From Ganoderma boninense (lineage: Eukaryota > Basidiomycota > Agaricomycetes > Polyporales > Polyporaceae), in the NCBI GenBank assembly GCA_002900995.3, contig CM035307.1, positions 1,240,001 to 1,304,000 of the forward strand: a stretch of DNA of 64,000 nucleotides, written 5' to 3'. Below are positions 12,151 through 23,832 of this stretch, one piece after another. A program made the translations under genes and the position numbers. The notes under the pieces are model-generated. The model was not told the DNA's origin. It made no database searches and worked only from the letters and a program-made list of their open reading frames with translations. Numbering within the stretch: position 1 is the stretch's first letter; each line of letters starts with the position of its first letter.

Positions 12151-13044
12151 CAAGGTGGAATGCTAGCGGTACACATGCACTGTTGTATAATAGGCTGAAG
12201 ATCGAGAATCGTCTGTGCGGGGTTATCGTTGGCAGGTTTATCATTTCTTTCTCGTGGCACGTTCCAGTTACTGGAGGCATAGTATAAGCGAAGCACGAGA
12301 TATGAAGGGGCGGGAAGGAGGGCAGCACCATAGCATCGACTTCAGCCTGGAGTTGGGCCGCTTCCTCCTCGAGTTTCTGGCGCTGGCGAGCGAGCATCTG
12401 TAAGCGGCGGACGTCGATCTTGCTCATCCCGGCCGTGGTTGCGGTTGCCCTTGAGGAAGGGCGCGACTGCAACGCTTCAACCTACATACATGCGTGTTAG
12501 CTGAGGAGCAAATGGAGCAGCACGTCTGTAAATCGCCTTGGCTTGAAGCATGCTCTCTCGCTTCAGAAGAACCTGGAGGCCCTTCTCTGCACGAGAGAGG
12601 AGTTCGTTGATCTGCGGCTCGATCTCATCGGTCAAGTCTGCTTTGTATCTGCGGACAGTGCCTTCGTCTACGAGGAGAAACACCTGTGTCGTACAGTAGG
12701 TGAGACGCTTAACAAGGCATGATAAAATAGGGCTCACCCTTTCGCTCTCGAGTACTTTGGACATGCGAGGGAGATCGTATGTACCCTGTCTGATGAGTTC
12801 CTGCGCCTCATGCGCCTAATAAAAAGCATGAAATTCAGTCGGAACGAATCCACGAGCCTATCACGAGGGAACGCACCTCATCGCAACAGTCCTCCATGGC
12901 CATGACGCACTCTCTGAGGTATGGACTGCATGTTGCGTTGGTATCCACTGTCCTGTAGAGCTCCGGATTGCCGGGAAAGATGGAATCTCGCGGACCCAGC
13001 CTCGGATGAACGGAGAGGCGGGATACTCGGTGGCTCTTCTCCAT
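12119..13044 (-). CDS. SPC19: DASH complex subunit SPC19-like kinetochore protein
   Basis: The DASH/Dam1 ring couples kinetochores to microtubules, and SPC19 is a small coiled-coil subunit. Start ATG 13044 gives MEKSHRVSRLSVHPRLGPRD. Later exons read YLRECVMAMEDCCDE, then QELIRQGTYDLPRMSKVLES, then FLLVDEGTVRRYKADLTDEI and EPQINELLSRAEKGLQVLLK. The latter resembles the family signature of paired Glu-Pro and Glu-Arg-Ala-Glu-Lys residues. The last exon has the coiled coil MLARQRQKLEEEAAQLQAEV. Joining QAK to VEALQS appears to need a GC-AG intron (donor AAG|GCGATT near 12546). The 3' end is uncertain. The frame runs to 12119, overlapping the convergent cofactor gene by about 30 bases, but a further intron after VDAM is possible. 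The family call rests on the middle block. Confidence 0.7.
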
Positions 13045-13891
13045 CTTCAAACCGCCGTCGTCAGTGGGTGTCACAACACAGACGCCCACCCGCGACGCGT
13101 CTGTGGCTGCACCCGCGTCAGGACAAACGACCCCAAACACGATTCAAGCTCCGCCTCGATGTCGGTACATAAGCCGCAAATTTGCGCGTCGGGCTGTTCT
13201 GTACAGTGTCCGACCCAACCACCGAAGCGTCAGCTCTCCCGCAAGGGCTGGGACCGGACGTTCGCTCGTCCGAGGACGTCGTTCACGGTTGGCGGGGCGA
13301 GGCGTCCCTCACGGGATGCTCACAGACCGATGTCCGCTGCTGTGCTCCCTCTCGCCATGGCTGAGTCCGCCCTTCGCGGGGTGTCGACTCGCTGGAGGGG
13401 TCGACGTGCGGCGGCGGGCAGGCGTTATATTCCTTAACCTTGCGTATATCTCCGCCTTCGGGCGGGGTGCCACTATGTGGCCGTGACGGTTTGGTGGAAC
13501 CATATCGCATACATTCTCATACGCTTACCACTGTACTTGATTCAAACAGTTGAAATGCAATGCGTGCAGTTCTGGCTTGAACGTCGCATCTTGGGGAAGC
13601 TTGGGTTTGCCGGCCGTTCTTCGAGGTATTGAGAATGACACAGGTGCATTTGCAACTGCCTCTTGATCTGCTACAAGAAGTCGTAGTCTTGCCTCATGAA
13701 ATCAGCGTTCGATACTACGCCACACGCTCAGTCCTCTACCACGTTGTCGCAAGTCACCCTACAATCATTGCTACATTTCTGTTGCCTCTGATCACATCCC
13801 GAGATCAATTTTTGCTTCTGAGAAGACCTCCTGTATCAATCTCCGCAGTGTCCTCAGCCGGTACTCGAAGACCTCATCCTCGAGCTGCTCC
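13045..13891. other. Intergenic, upstream of SPC19-like gene
   Basis: About 850 bases with only antiparallel short frames, none with family features. It contains the SPC19 promoter and the 3' region of the F-box gene, which is on the same strand. Nothing else is seen. Confidence 0.5.
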
Positions 13892-15377
13892 TCACACAGG
13901 ATCAACGGTCTCCACGACCAAGCTCCGTAGCCAATGCGGGGCAGAAGGACGCACGACAGCGGCCGCGGCGGGTCGGTCGAACTTGACCTTCGGAATGTAG
14001 AGCCTGCGAAGGCGGGGGCAGTGGTGGGCGAACGAGACGAGCGACGCGAAGTCTGCGTACGCGTTCACGTCGGTCTTGTTCGAGTGGAGGGCGATGCGAA
14101 GCTCGAGCGTTTCGAGCTCCGGCCATGCCCCCGCGAACGCACGGAAGTCGGAGGGGGCGTATGATACGACGTGGCCCTTGGACGACGCCGAGAAGTTGCG
14201 GATGGTGCGGACGGTGAGCAGGGGAGCAATGAGCTCTGCTAGGACACCAGGGCGGAATCGGTCTTCGTTTTCCTGACACAGATTGCTCGTCCAGCTGAAA
14301 GTGATCAGGGCCGGACACCTGGCGACCAGCAGATGGAGAACGTTTGACAGCTCCCCATGTATGGGATACTGGTGGCATTGCCATTGCAACAAGGATCCCG
14401 AGAATGACTGGAGTCGGGGGACCTCTACAGCGGCGACGAGAGCGCTGATTGCGCTGAATTGGTCGGTGGACACTGCGAGGCTATGCAGTCGCGAGAGCTT
14501 GATAGGATTAGGGAGGGCGGCCAGCATCGAGTAGTCCAACCTAATTGAAACCGACAGGTGCTCGAGGTATTGGAAGGAGGAAAGGGGCGAAAGATCGGCT
14601 GGCTGCTGCGGGCAGATGCATGAGCTGCCGCAAGCGGGGATGCAACTGGGGTAATGATGTAAGATCCATCACTGGAGTCGGAGTCTGCAAGGAGATCACG
14701 TCGAGGTCTTGGACAGAGGAAAAACACCTTTCAAAGACCTGTGCGACCACTGTACGTGCCTCTAGCCTGACTGAGGTCACAGCGACGTTGAATTCTTGTA
14801 TGGATGGGCCCAGAAAGCGCACTGTGTCTGGGTTCAAGGAAGAAAACCTGATGGTGGCGGAACTAGAGAGGGTGACTACCTTCAAACGAGGGAGAATCGA
14901 TGTGACCCGAAAGGTGGAGGTCAGGCGTGCCCAAAAAGTGTTTTCAGGGTTGAAAGATGAGACAGTGGGAATAAAGAAGGGGTCAAGGGTAATTTCGCGT
15001 ACGAGGACGCTATATTCTTGAAACCTTTCCCAGCCCAATGCATGTCTTTCGAGGGCTCCGTGCAACCACTGGATAGAACGTCATCGGTTCAGGTTGAAAG
15101 CGACCGCTATGCAGCTCGATCCACGCACCAAGGGGGTCAAAGCGTGGTTGTCGCTGTTTCGAAGATCTTGCTGTGCGATCCCAACGACGCAAAGAAGATG
15201 CTCCAATGCCACCGTGCTCGGAAGGGATCTCCACAACATGGCAAGAGCAGGCTTGGTGAAGGTGCTGTGTACCTGAGCTAATTGCACCAAAGTCTGTCGA
15301 ACATCCTTGGAGCGGGGAACGCTAAGATGGGACACGACATGGAAGATGACGTCGTCATTGAGGACGGCTGGGGCCAT
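13892..15377 (-). CDS. F-box protein with leucine-rich C-terminal region
   Basis: F-box proteins recruit substrates to SCF ubiquitin ligases. ATG 15377 starts MAPAVLNDDVIFHVVSHLSV, a classic N-terminal F-box, followed by FTKPALAMLWRSLPS. Two introns restore one long frame. The first joins ALTPL to WLHGALERHALGWERFQEYS. The second (about 14613-14682) joins SLQTPTP to QPADLSPLSSFQYLEHLSVS. The rest has LRR-like blocks, for example RLHSLAVSTDQF, ELETLELRI and RLRRLYIPKVKF, and ends VETVDPV at 13892. This architecture is widespread and expanded in Agaricomycetes. The substrate is unknown. No frame break was seen. An upstream in-frame ATG at 15551 would add 58 basic residues and is less likely than the start chosen. 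Confidence 0.8.
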
Positions 15378-16498
15378 GATGGGTTTCAAGCGGCGTGCTT
15401 TACGGCGTGCAGAGCGACCGAGGAACCACGTCGAGCAACTTGCCTTAGACGCTGACAATGGGGTTGGGCGCTTGACATTGGTTCCGCTCGGCAATGTCCG
15501 GCATGATGGACGCCTGTGTTTTAACCCGGCAGCGATCGCGAGTCTTGCCATTCGATGCTGGGAGCAACCGTGACCTGCGTATTCTTGTTCTCTCCATCTT
15601 TTTCACAAAAACAGCCCAATTCTCATGTTCGAGTCTGGATCTGAGTCTTACCCGTTGACTCATACAGCAAGCCATCACGCGGTTCTCCCGAATCAGAGCT
15701 GTTCCCCGGGCCACTCCGCTGCGGCCTCCTATGGGTACAAACAATGACCAGCCGAGTCTACTGATTCAAATATCCATCAGACAAGCAGAAAAGTTATCTT
15801 CACTGGCCATGGCAGCTTGACGGAATCGTGAGTGTCCGGTTCGACTGGATCCGCGGACATTCTGAAAGTAGTTTTGAAATGCACGCGCTCAACTTCTATC
15901 CAGGATTTCAAACTGTTTCGCAGTATCCAATGTCCCTGTCGCCTCCAGGCTTTCAGTGCTACCCACACCAACCGTCTCACGTCGGCGCCCAATCAGTTGC
16001 GAAATCCCGCGTCCGCGAGATCGGCTGAGGGTACGTAACATCAGTGTCTACCATCACTCAACGAGTCTTGGCCTCCCATGGACAATCTTTCTCACATCAT
16101 TTTCATCTTCCGAGGATTTGCATTGACAATCCCGAGCTGTGGCTGTGACAGTGCTGGTGGCTATATGCATTTTAAGTCGCGGAGAGTGGGACACAACGTT
16201 TGCGCTGCTGTGTCGTGGCTTGATCTATTTGATTGCCCCTTGCGACATTGGCATTATCCCGGCGCGTAGGGTTCGCCCAGACACCTCAAGGCGCCCCGAG
16301 ACATATCGATGCCTGCAAGAGTCGTCGACTTAGCACTTCAAAACGGCGCAACGGATCGCCGGTAAGAATCTTAGATGGCGACATCCTGCAGATAAAAGCG
16401 GCCTCGGGACACCTCGTTGCCTAATTCCCGCCTTTTTCTTCTCTCCTGTTTCGTGGATTATTGTCACTGCAACACTCTCCTCCAGTCTTTCTCGCACG
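15378..16498. other. Divergent intergenic region
   Basis: About 1.1 kb between the F-box gene and the membrane-protein gene, which point away from each other. The open frames are short and unsupported. The 100 bases before 16499 are rich in TC tracts, as is usual upstream of basidiomycete starts. Confidence 0.5.
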
Positions 16499-18309
16499 AT
16501 GTCGGATTCTGACAACACCGAAGTAATTGCAGTATTCAACTCCATGTGAGTCACAATTCCTCGATCTCAGCCATGTTTCCTTCCTGACCACGGTGCTCCA
16601 CAGTCGAATAGGAAATATATTTGCAGTCGTTGCTGCTGGTCAGTGTCCAGAATCTATGTAGGAATGCTCGCCATCCGTTCATTGCTCATGATGCACCGTA
16701 GGCCTCATCACGTACGAGTTCGTGTTCACTTTCAAAAAGGAAGTCGACCTCTTCTGGAGGCGCAAGTTTACCCTCTCCTCTGTCCTATTCTTGGTCAACC
16801 GTTACGTCCCATTGGTGGTCAACATGATATTTGCCCCATGGCCATCCACACCGACGACTGTCTCAGTGCGTACTACTACTATTCGCCTCTTAGATACAGC
16901 AGTAACTGATATGGACAGTAGGGGTAAGATAGAGTCGGGACCCTATGTCATTTTCGCTTTCAGCTCACATCGGACGCAGGTGTAAATCATTGGTGTGGTC
17001 AGCCGAGATTCTAGAGATCTTTCAATACCTTCCTTGGGCCGGTAAGTTTTCCATACATCATCCTGAGTGAGCTGTTCATGCTGACGGCAGCTTCGGTTTG
17101 CGCAGTGTTCTCTGGCCTACGAGCCTACGTGCTCAGCTCCCAGGCCTGGCCACTGGCAGCCTTTATTTTTGTTCTGTCCCTTGCGCCGGTGGTTATCAAC
17201 TATGTGGGTATTTACCGACCGCAGTATTATTAATGAGACGATATGAGGCCAATTTACCTTACCCACTTCCATAGGTCACACTAGGCTATGCAGTCGCCTA
17301 TATCGACCCTACCTTCGGTTGCGGAGTATACAGTACCCTCACGAATGCGGTGCAACAAGAGTAAGTAGTTCTGCACAAGAATGTCCTCCAACCTGAACTG
17401 ACAGCTGCGCTCATTTCAGTTGTGCGTACCATCCATTAGCGCAGACGATGCGCAATAAGTTTCATGATCGCTCTCTATCTCCGTAGTCACCATCGTATCT
17501 CGAACGTGCATCATCACTTCGGATCTCTTAGTCCTTGCCATCACTTGGATGGCGACATACAAGAACAGCAGGGAAATGAAACTGCTAGGCCAGAGCACGT
17601 CCCTCTCAAGCATTCTATTCAGAGATGGTGAGTAACAAACCCGTTGAGCAGAAACTTTCAGGGATGACTAGTCTTTTCCATAACTTTCAGGTGTCGTGTA
17701 CTTTATGTGCGAGTCACAGCTTCATCGAAGATAGGCCCCTGTGCTGACTTTTGTCCCCAGTGTTTGCTCATCATGAACGTCCTGCACCTGAGCTTCTCCC
17801 TCCGCACGGTAAGTCTAGATCTCAGTGGGCTCATCATAACTATCTTTTCTGCTCACTCTGCGTACATGTACACAGATCCTGACCCAGAACGACACCGAAA
17901 ATGCCAGCTACATCACGATCCTCACCGAACCGTATGTCCTCATCGTCCCCAAACTGGAACGCTCTACAATGATAGCCTCACGGAACACAGTATAACCGCC
18001 ATCCTCATCTCCCGCTTCCTCATTGATCTCCAAGAAGCCAACAGCGGCAAGCACCACCAGCACTCGCTCTCGTCCATCCAGCTCGGCCAGATCGCAACGC
18101 TCGACTTCAACAGAGTCGTGGGATCGCTCTGTTCCTCCCTCGCAGCTCCAGGGGAGGAGAGGTATGGGCCCGAAGACTTCCACTCAGACCAAGCCCCTAC
18201 GGAGGGAGAATGTGAGTCGCTAGGTTCGAACGGCACACACCCGAAGGTGGCGTCAGAAGGATGCGGCGGGGAGGCGACCTCGAGTTCGAGCACGATTGAT
18301 CCATGCTGA
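16499..18309 (+). CDS. DUF6533-like multi-pass membrane protein
   Basis: ATG 16499 starts MSDSDNTEVIAVFNSI. Short introns lead to NIFAVVAAGLITYEFVFTFK, then EVDLFWRRKFTLSSVLFLVN and RYVPLVVNMIFAP. The EVxLFWRRKFT...FLxNRY block and the C-terminal ILISRFLIDLQEANSGK are hallmarks of a large Agaricomycete family of seven-helix-like proteins with no established function. Further hydrophobic exons include SQAWPLAAFIFVLSLAPVVI, VTIVSRTCIITSDLLVLAIT and LLIMNVLHLSFSLRT. The tail is Ser/Glu-rich and ends SSSTIDPC. At least eight introns are needed. The joins near 16865-16980 and 17700-17760 did not resolve in phase, so a small indel or an unusual splice site may lie there. Likely located in plasma or internal membranes (inference). 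Confidence 0.75.
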
Positions 18310-18546
18310 TCTCAAACTTAGAACGCATCGAATAGGAAGGAGAGCATACCATCGCGGCAGGATCCCGCATCCCGACCTATAATATACTCTAAAGCGCTGT
18401 CCTGTACAGTATAATGGTCTGCACCCGATCACGAAAACGAGCGAGATATAGAGACAGGCAATACTTAGTTCCAGCATGGCGTAATCGTATGCAAAAAAAC
18501 AAGTCATGTGCAGTACCCAGTTGTCCTGATCTGACTCTAGGATGGG

Positions 18547-21078
18547 TCATCGTCGCGCGGGGCTCCGCCCCTCGTCGTCATCGTCGTCCGCGTCGCCCAC
18601 GTCAAATATCATCTCCTCGTCAGGCAGCGTCCCCGCGCGCTCCTTGCCCTTGCGCGTGCGGAACCCGCCGTCGCCGTTGGACTCGTCGTGGAGCGACGCG
18701 TTGAGCGGGATGTTCTCCTCGTGCGTCGAGTCCACCGGCAGGCCGCGGAGGCGCCCGCGTGCTGCGCCGCCCCTCCTGCGCCACCAGAAGAACGCGCCCA
18801 CGAGGACCGCGATAAGCACGAGCACGAGCGCGGCCGACCCGGCGTTGTAGTACGCTTGTGGTAACCAGACGTTAGCGCGTCCGTCAACGGTGGGAGAATG
18901 CCAGCAGCAGCGCAGCGCACCTTCCCACATCGCTTTGTCCTGCTGTGCGCTCTTCGTGGCCGCTGGGGTGGGCGGGGCGTCGTCGAGCACAGGGAGCGGT
19001 TTCGCGGTGCCTCCCACGGAGCTGGGAATGCGCGCGGAGCCGTCGGTGATCGCGGTGAAGTTCACGCCCATGAAGCGCAGGATCATGTCGTGTGCGACGT
19101 GTGGGACATCGAAACCGACCATGTGCGAGGCGTCGAAGATCTGCGAGGCGAATAACGTTAAACGGACAGGTCGCAACTAGAGACGTTAACGTCAAGTCGG
19201 ATAGCAACCACCATACCTTGGTGTAGGTGAGGTTGCGCGAGGTCACCCACGTCCCGGCAGATCTGCCGTCAACCACCCAGGAGAGCGTCTCGACTTTCTG
19301 CAGGGGCCAAAGGAGGTCAGCGTCGATTCGCCAGCGAAAATGAAGACTGACACCAAGACCAGTTTCGCCGTTCCAATGCATAGCTTGGATCATGCTCTCC
19401 TACGCCGACGTAGTTGCAGATCAGGTCTTGGTCTCCGACGAAGAGCATGACCGGGATCTTTTCCAGGACGCGAGGAAGGATCGTGACGGACGAGTTGGAC
19501 TGGCGCACGGAGAACTCAGTGTGTACGCGACTCCTGCACTCTACCCACTTGCCGGGAATGCGGTCTGCGTGAATTGCGGACACGACATCCGAGCGCTGTG
19601 ACCAAATGGTCAGGTATCGGAATGGTAGGATATGATCTGGAAGGCGCACACCAAGGTACTTGTATACCCCGTCGAGGTCTGGTGGCCAGTTCATGCCACA
19701 CTGTGGGGAGTTGTCCTCCAACCGCACGTCGTAGATGTTCACGCATTTCTCGGTGCCGTCGACCCTGTTTGTCAGTTGATTAACCGAAAATCTGGCTCTG
19801 TCGATGCCTGTACGTACGTGCGGCTCTTCCCTGCGATAACATCTAGCATAACACGTTCACAGACGTCGACGTGCACCGGTTCCTTGTCCGTGATTTTGGC
19901 CAGCTCAGCCGTGCACCGGTCTGTTGTCTCCTTGGCGGTCTTATATGCCTGCCGTGCTCAACAACAGTCAGTTACGAGCTATGTCGTTCGATCAGACTGA
20001 CCCACCGCTGAAGTCTCTTGGAGGAGACTGTGCTTTAGGCCATAATCGAGGTATGCTGGGTATTGTCTTCGCCCGTCTATCCAGCCATTTCCCAATGGCG
20101 GCGCCCTTCAGCGGAATGCCCAGGTTGGAGCTGAGGATTGCATCCGCAAAATACGGGATGTACTGTCCTGCAAAGCTCTCCCCTGTAATATAAGCCTTAA
20201 GTGCGCGGGTGCTCTCAGCGTGCGTTTATGAAGCGACGGAAGGAGTTATAGTGCGTACGTCGATATTCTTGTATTCAGGGAAGACTTTGTAGAAATTCCG
20301 TAGGAACTCTACGAAATGTGCAGAAGCCTGGGATAGTCATTACGCCGTTGTGGCATTACTGGCGCGGACATAACTTACCTCGGGAAGTTCGTGGTCGAAC
20401 TTATTCGAAGGCCCGTACGAGAAGCCGGTGCCCACAGGCTGGTCAACTGCGCAAATTGAATGGACAAGGCAATGAGACAAAGAACCAAGTTCGCTTCAGC
20501 GGATATTACGTACCGAATACCACGGTCGCGTACTCCTCCCACCCACCATCCGCCGTCTTGAGGCCACCCTTCCCATCTATCCTCCATGGACCAATTTCCA
20601 TCATGAGACCGTCAAACGACGAGCATCCTGGACCACCCTAATCAGCGCGTCAAAGCGCGTCAACATTAAAGACGGACAGAGTAGCGAATGAACGAATAAC
20701 TCACATTGAGCCAGAAGAGAATCCGCTCCTTGTCGGCTGTTCTCCGAGCCTTCACCATGAAAAAGTAGAGGTGCGCGGTGACCTCGGTCGGGGACGCGGT
20801 GGCCGCGTTAGGATCTGACGAGAGGTGACCTCCATACATACGTAGCGGTCGCTTCTCATCTTGGTGTAGGTCGGGGAGGGATGGGATGTAGAACGAGGCC
20901 GCGGAGGGAACTGCGCTCGCAGTTAGCCACACGATTCCCAGTCGCGGTGCCCCACACTGGCACCGAATACGGCGCACGCTTTGCACTCACTGTCTGTGGG
21001 TGCACCGAAGGTATACGGAAACAGGGATGCCAGCGGGTAAAGCCATGACGCCAGGTATAGGGGAGATATGGAACGCAT
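18547..21078 (-). CDS. KEX1: KEX1-type serine carboxypeptidase
   Basis: A Golgi S10 carboxypeptidase that trims C-terminal Lys/Arg from Kex2-processed proproteins. ATG 21078 starts a signal peptide, [20 protein letters not shown]. Exons then give [40 protein letters not shown] (nucleophile Ser), [56 protein letters not shown] (catalytic Asp) and [20 protein letters not shown] (catalytic His). One transmembrane helix ([19 protein letters not shown]) precedes an acidic cytosolic tail, as in yeast Kex1. All three catalytic residues are present. Near 19395-19400 the frame between NYVG and [14 protein letters not shown] shifts by one base, probably an indel. The divergent neighbour is also a secretory-pathway protein. 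Confidence 0.93.
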
Positions 21079-21800
21079 GACAGCGCGGTGTTCCTCAGGG
21101 CTAGAGGTGATTAATGTAGCCGCGGAATAACCACCAGGTGTGACCGAGCTGGGCGGCGGGGGTCTAGGGAGGAGATTGATACCAGGAAAGCCAGCTCGAC
21201 GGTGCTCCGAGTACAGCAGACGTCGAGGAGAGAGAGGCGGCGGCGGACGAGGAGTGGGATGGTCAGTGGTCGAGAACCCGCACTGTGTCCCCTTCGCTTG
21301 TCCGCGGTGTCGCTGCGCGCGCCAAGTCAATTCTCAGCCCGTTTGCAGCACGCCCAGATCCATCTCGCGTCTATATTCGCTGTTCGCGCGCGTTCCCCTC
21401 AGCTGCTGCGGCCACGACAAAGAAACACCCAACCTCCTGCCCACCCAGACCTCCTGCATCCTGTCATGATCACCCTCTATGGCCTCCATCATGTTGCGCG
21501 CACTCGCTGACAACTCGCGCGGGCTAGCGGCGAGAGCGTTGAGACCACATCAAGCCCCAGCCAGGCACCGCCCTGTCTTATCTCCGTTCTCATGCGTGAC
21601 CCGCGCCGGGTCCAGCTGGTCCACGTCGGATTGGGTTTGAATTCGCGCCTCCACCTCGCCTCATCCTCACGCGTACGCGCAAGCGCATTGTCCTTAGCTT
21701 GCTCTCTCCCTCTTCCCTCATCGTCATCTTCGTCGACCTCCTCGACTCCATACCCCACCGCCTTGAGCCGCGTCACCTCGTCGACACCGAGCTCGGCGCC
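21079..21800. promoter_or_regulatory. Divergent promoter region, KEX1 / thioredoxin-like gene
   Basis: About 720 bases separate the starts of two divergent secretory-pathway genes. It is rich in CT tracts close to both starts. An ORF of about 150 codons on the minus strand has low-complexity Gly/Arg content and no family features. No specific factor site could be assigned. Confidence 0.4.
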
Positions 21801-23131
21801 ATGAAGCTCTCCGGGATCCTCTTCAGCTCCCTCCTGTGCGCCGCGTCCGCGCACGCCCAGTACTTCTCCGCCGGGTGGACCCCCGGCCAGCAAGCCCCCG
21901 CGGCAGAGCAGGCCCCGCCCGAGCCCGCGTACACCTTCGACGCCGCCGCGCACGCCGCGCAGGCGCAGGCCACCGAAACAGCGGGGAAACCCTCTGGCAT
22001 CGTGGACAGACTGCTGACGTCAGGCCCCGTCGCCTCGCTCTTCGGGAAGCTGGGGGTGAACGTGTCGGACGTGGTCGCGCGCGGGGGCCTGTCGCCATGG
22101 GATGAGCGTATACCCCTCATTACGGACGAGAACTACCAGGAGATGATTGTGGATGAGACGTTGACGTCGGAGGAGGAGCGCGAGCGGATGTGGTTCCTTA
22201 TTGTGTACGTGTCGCTTTTTTGGTTTCCCTCTGCCCTTGCGGCTTTGCGCCCCGGGATCGTAGAGCCCCAGGGGCGAGACGGAGCTTGCAGGTTGCAGAA
22301 AAAGCGATGTTAATGCTCATGGGTTGTTGTCTTACAGTTCCGTGACGGGCTCGCAGAATAGCGAAGTTTCCAAGATTGTTGACAAATCCTTCGACGATGC
22401 CTACAACCAGACCGTCATCGCCGGCGACCTCCCTCATATCCGCTGGGGCCGTGTCGACTACATGTCTGTCACGTACCTCACGACCAAGTGGTCTATCTGG
22501 ACGTACGTTTGTCTTTTCAATCTCTGCCGCATCCACGTCCTTTTTTGCACCCGTATTTTCTTGGGAAGAGGCGTGCGCTGATATACATGAATTCTTCGCA
22601 CAGCGGACCGTACTTGGTGCTTCTCCGGGACCGGGGCCAGACACTTCGCTTCTACAAGGCAGACCGCGTGCGTGTCAGTGCGGACCTCATCCGCGAGCTC
22701 CTCACCGAGGAGCTCTGGCGTGAAACTCCCATCTGGGACTCCAACTTTGGCCCAGGCGGCAAGCGGTTCGTGCTCCCTACGTTTGCCATCGATCGTTACC
22801 GGGTGTGCTGACCTTTCTCCCCAGTGAATTCCTGCTGGAGTACTACGCGCTCGCGATGATGCACGTCTTCAATGTCCTCAACCGCATCCCCCGCTTCCTC
22901 CTCATGATCGCGTCCGGTGGTGTGGCGAGCATTGTGATGCGCTTCCTACACAAGCCCCAGCCGCAGGACGCGAAGAAGCAGAAGCAGCCACAGGCAGCTG
23001 TAACACCTAAGAAAGACGCGCAGTCCGACGCGAAGTCGACTGTGAGCGGAACCACTGCCGTCGCATCCTCTACCACTACGGCAACCTCGAGCCCAAAGAA
23101 GAGCAAGCAACGGAAGACCGGGAAGAAGTAA
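21801..23131 (+). CDS. Secretory-pathway membrane protein with thioredoxin-like fold (predicted)
   Basis: ATG 21801 starts the signal peptide MKLSGILFSSLLCAASAHA. After a Pro/Ala-rich stretch, four exons joined in phase give GIVDRLLTSGPVASLFGKLG, RIPLITDENYQEMIVDETLT, DLPHIRWGRVDYMSVTYLTT and GPYLVLLRDRGQTLRFYKAD. These resemble the strand-helix-strand core of a thioredoxin domain without a CxxC. A hydrophobic segment near FLLMIASGGVASIVMRFL would anchor the protein. The tail is Lys/Gln/Ser-rich, ends RKTGKK and would be cytosolic. It looks like TMX-type ER membrane proteins conserved in Agaricomycetes. Enzymatic redox activity is doubtful without paired cysteines. A chaperone-like or adaptor role is speculation. 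The gene ends about 115 bases before a MITE. Confidence 0.65.
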
Positions 23132-23245
23132 AGGGTCAGCGATCCTTCCTGCATAACTTATTCCAGGGCTGTATTATGCGGGGGTTTGCCCGGATAGAAA
23201 ACGGGCGTTAACATATGTATACCAGTATGAACTCGCCCCGTGCTG

Positions 23246-23705
23246 AGGACCCCTGATAATCCCTATATTAGGCCGGCCTGTAAGCGCTCGCTCCGAGGCC
23301 ATTCATGTCCGGACAGATTTTGACCTGGGCGTCCGGACTTTGACCTATCCCAGCAAAAATTTGGCTCTGAGTCCGGACTATCCCGGCGCTTCCGTCCCGG
23401 CCCCTTCGGGGCCGGGTACCCTTTTTAGGGCGGCCGAGACCCCACAGACCCCCATTTGGCAGAGGTTTTGGCGCTAATTTGGCTCCGGGGCCCTCCGGGC
23501 CCCGTTTTCCCTTCCCCATGTCCGGACTTTCCACAGGCGCCCACCTGGCCTCGACCGCGAATGGCGGTTTTTGTCCGGATGATGGGCCGGCTAGACAGCC
23601 AATTTTGGCCCTTTTTGTCCGGACTTTAGGCCGTCCTGAGGCCCAAAAATCCTAGACGCCGTCCGGACTTCCGGCCGGGCTACTGTAGGGATAATCAGGG
23701 GTCCT
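23246..23705. mobile_element. hAT-type MITE, 460 bp
   Basis: Perfect 20-bp terminal inverted repeats, AGGACCCCTGATAATCCCTA, lie at 23246-23265 and, inverted, at 23686-23705. The flanks carry a perfect 8-bp target duplication, CCGTGCTG, at 23238-23245 and 23706-23713. An 8-bp duplication is the hallmark of the hAT superfamily. There is no transposase ORF, so the element is non-autonomous. The interior repeats the motif GTCCGGA about seven times in both halves, which may be subterminal transposase-binding repeats. It sits between two convergent genes. Confidence 0.9.
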
Positions 23706-23832
23706 CCGTGCTGCTGTAGTTGAATTATGCTTCGGTTTCCGTGCAACGTCATATTTTGCTTACGTTTATTCACGAGATTCACTTCAAACCAAGCGTTTTC
23801 GAGCAGGGGCCCTCGGGCATCTAGAGTGGTGA

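Noticed and set aside
23239..23706. 6-bp target duplication and 21-bp ends for the MITE
   Set aside because: Trimming one base from each end gives a perfect 8-bp duplication and 20-bp ends, which fits hAT elements better.
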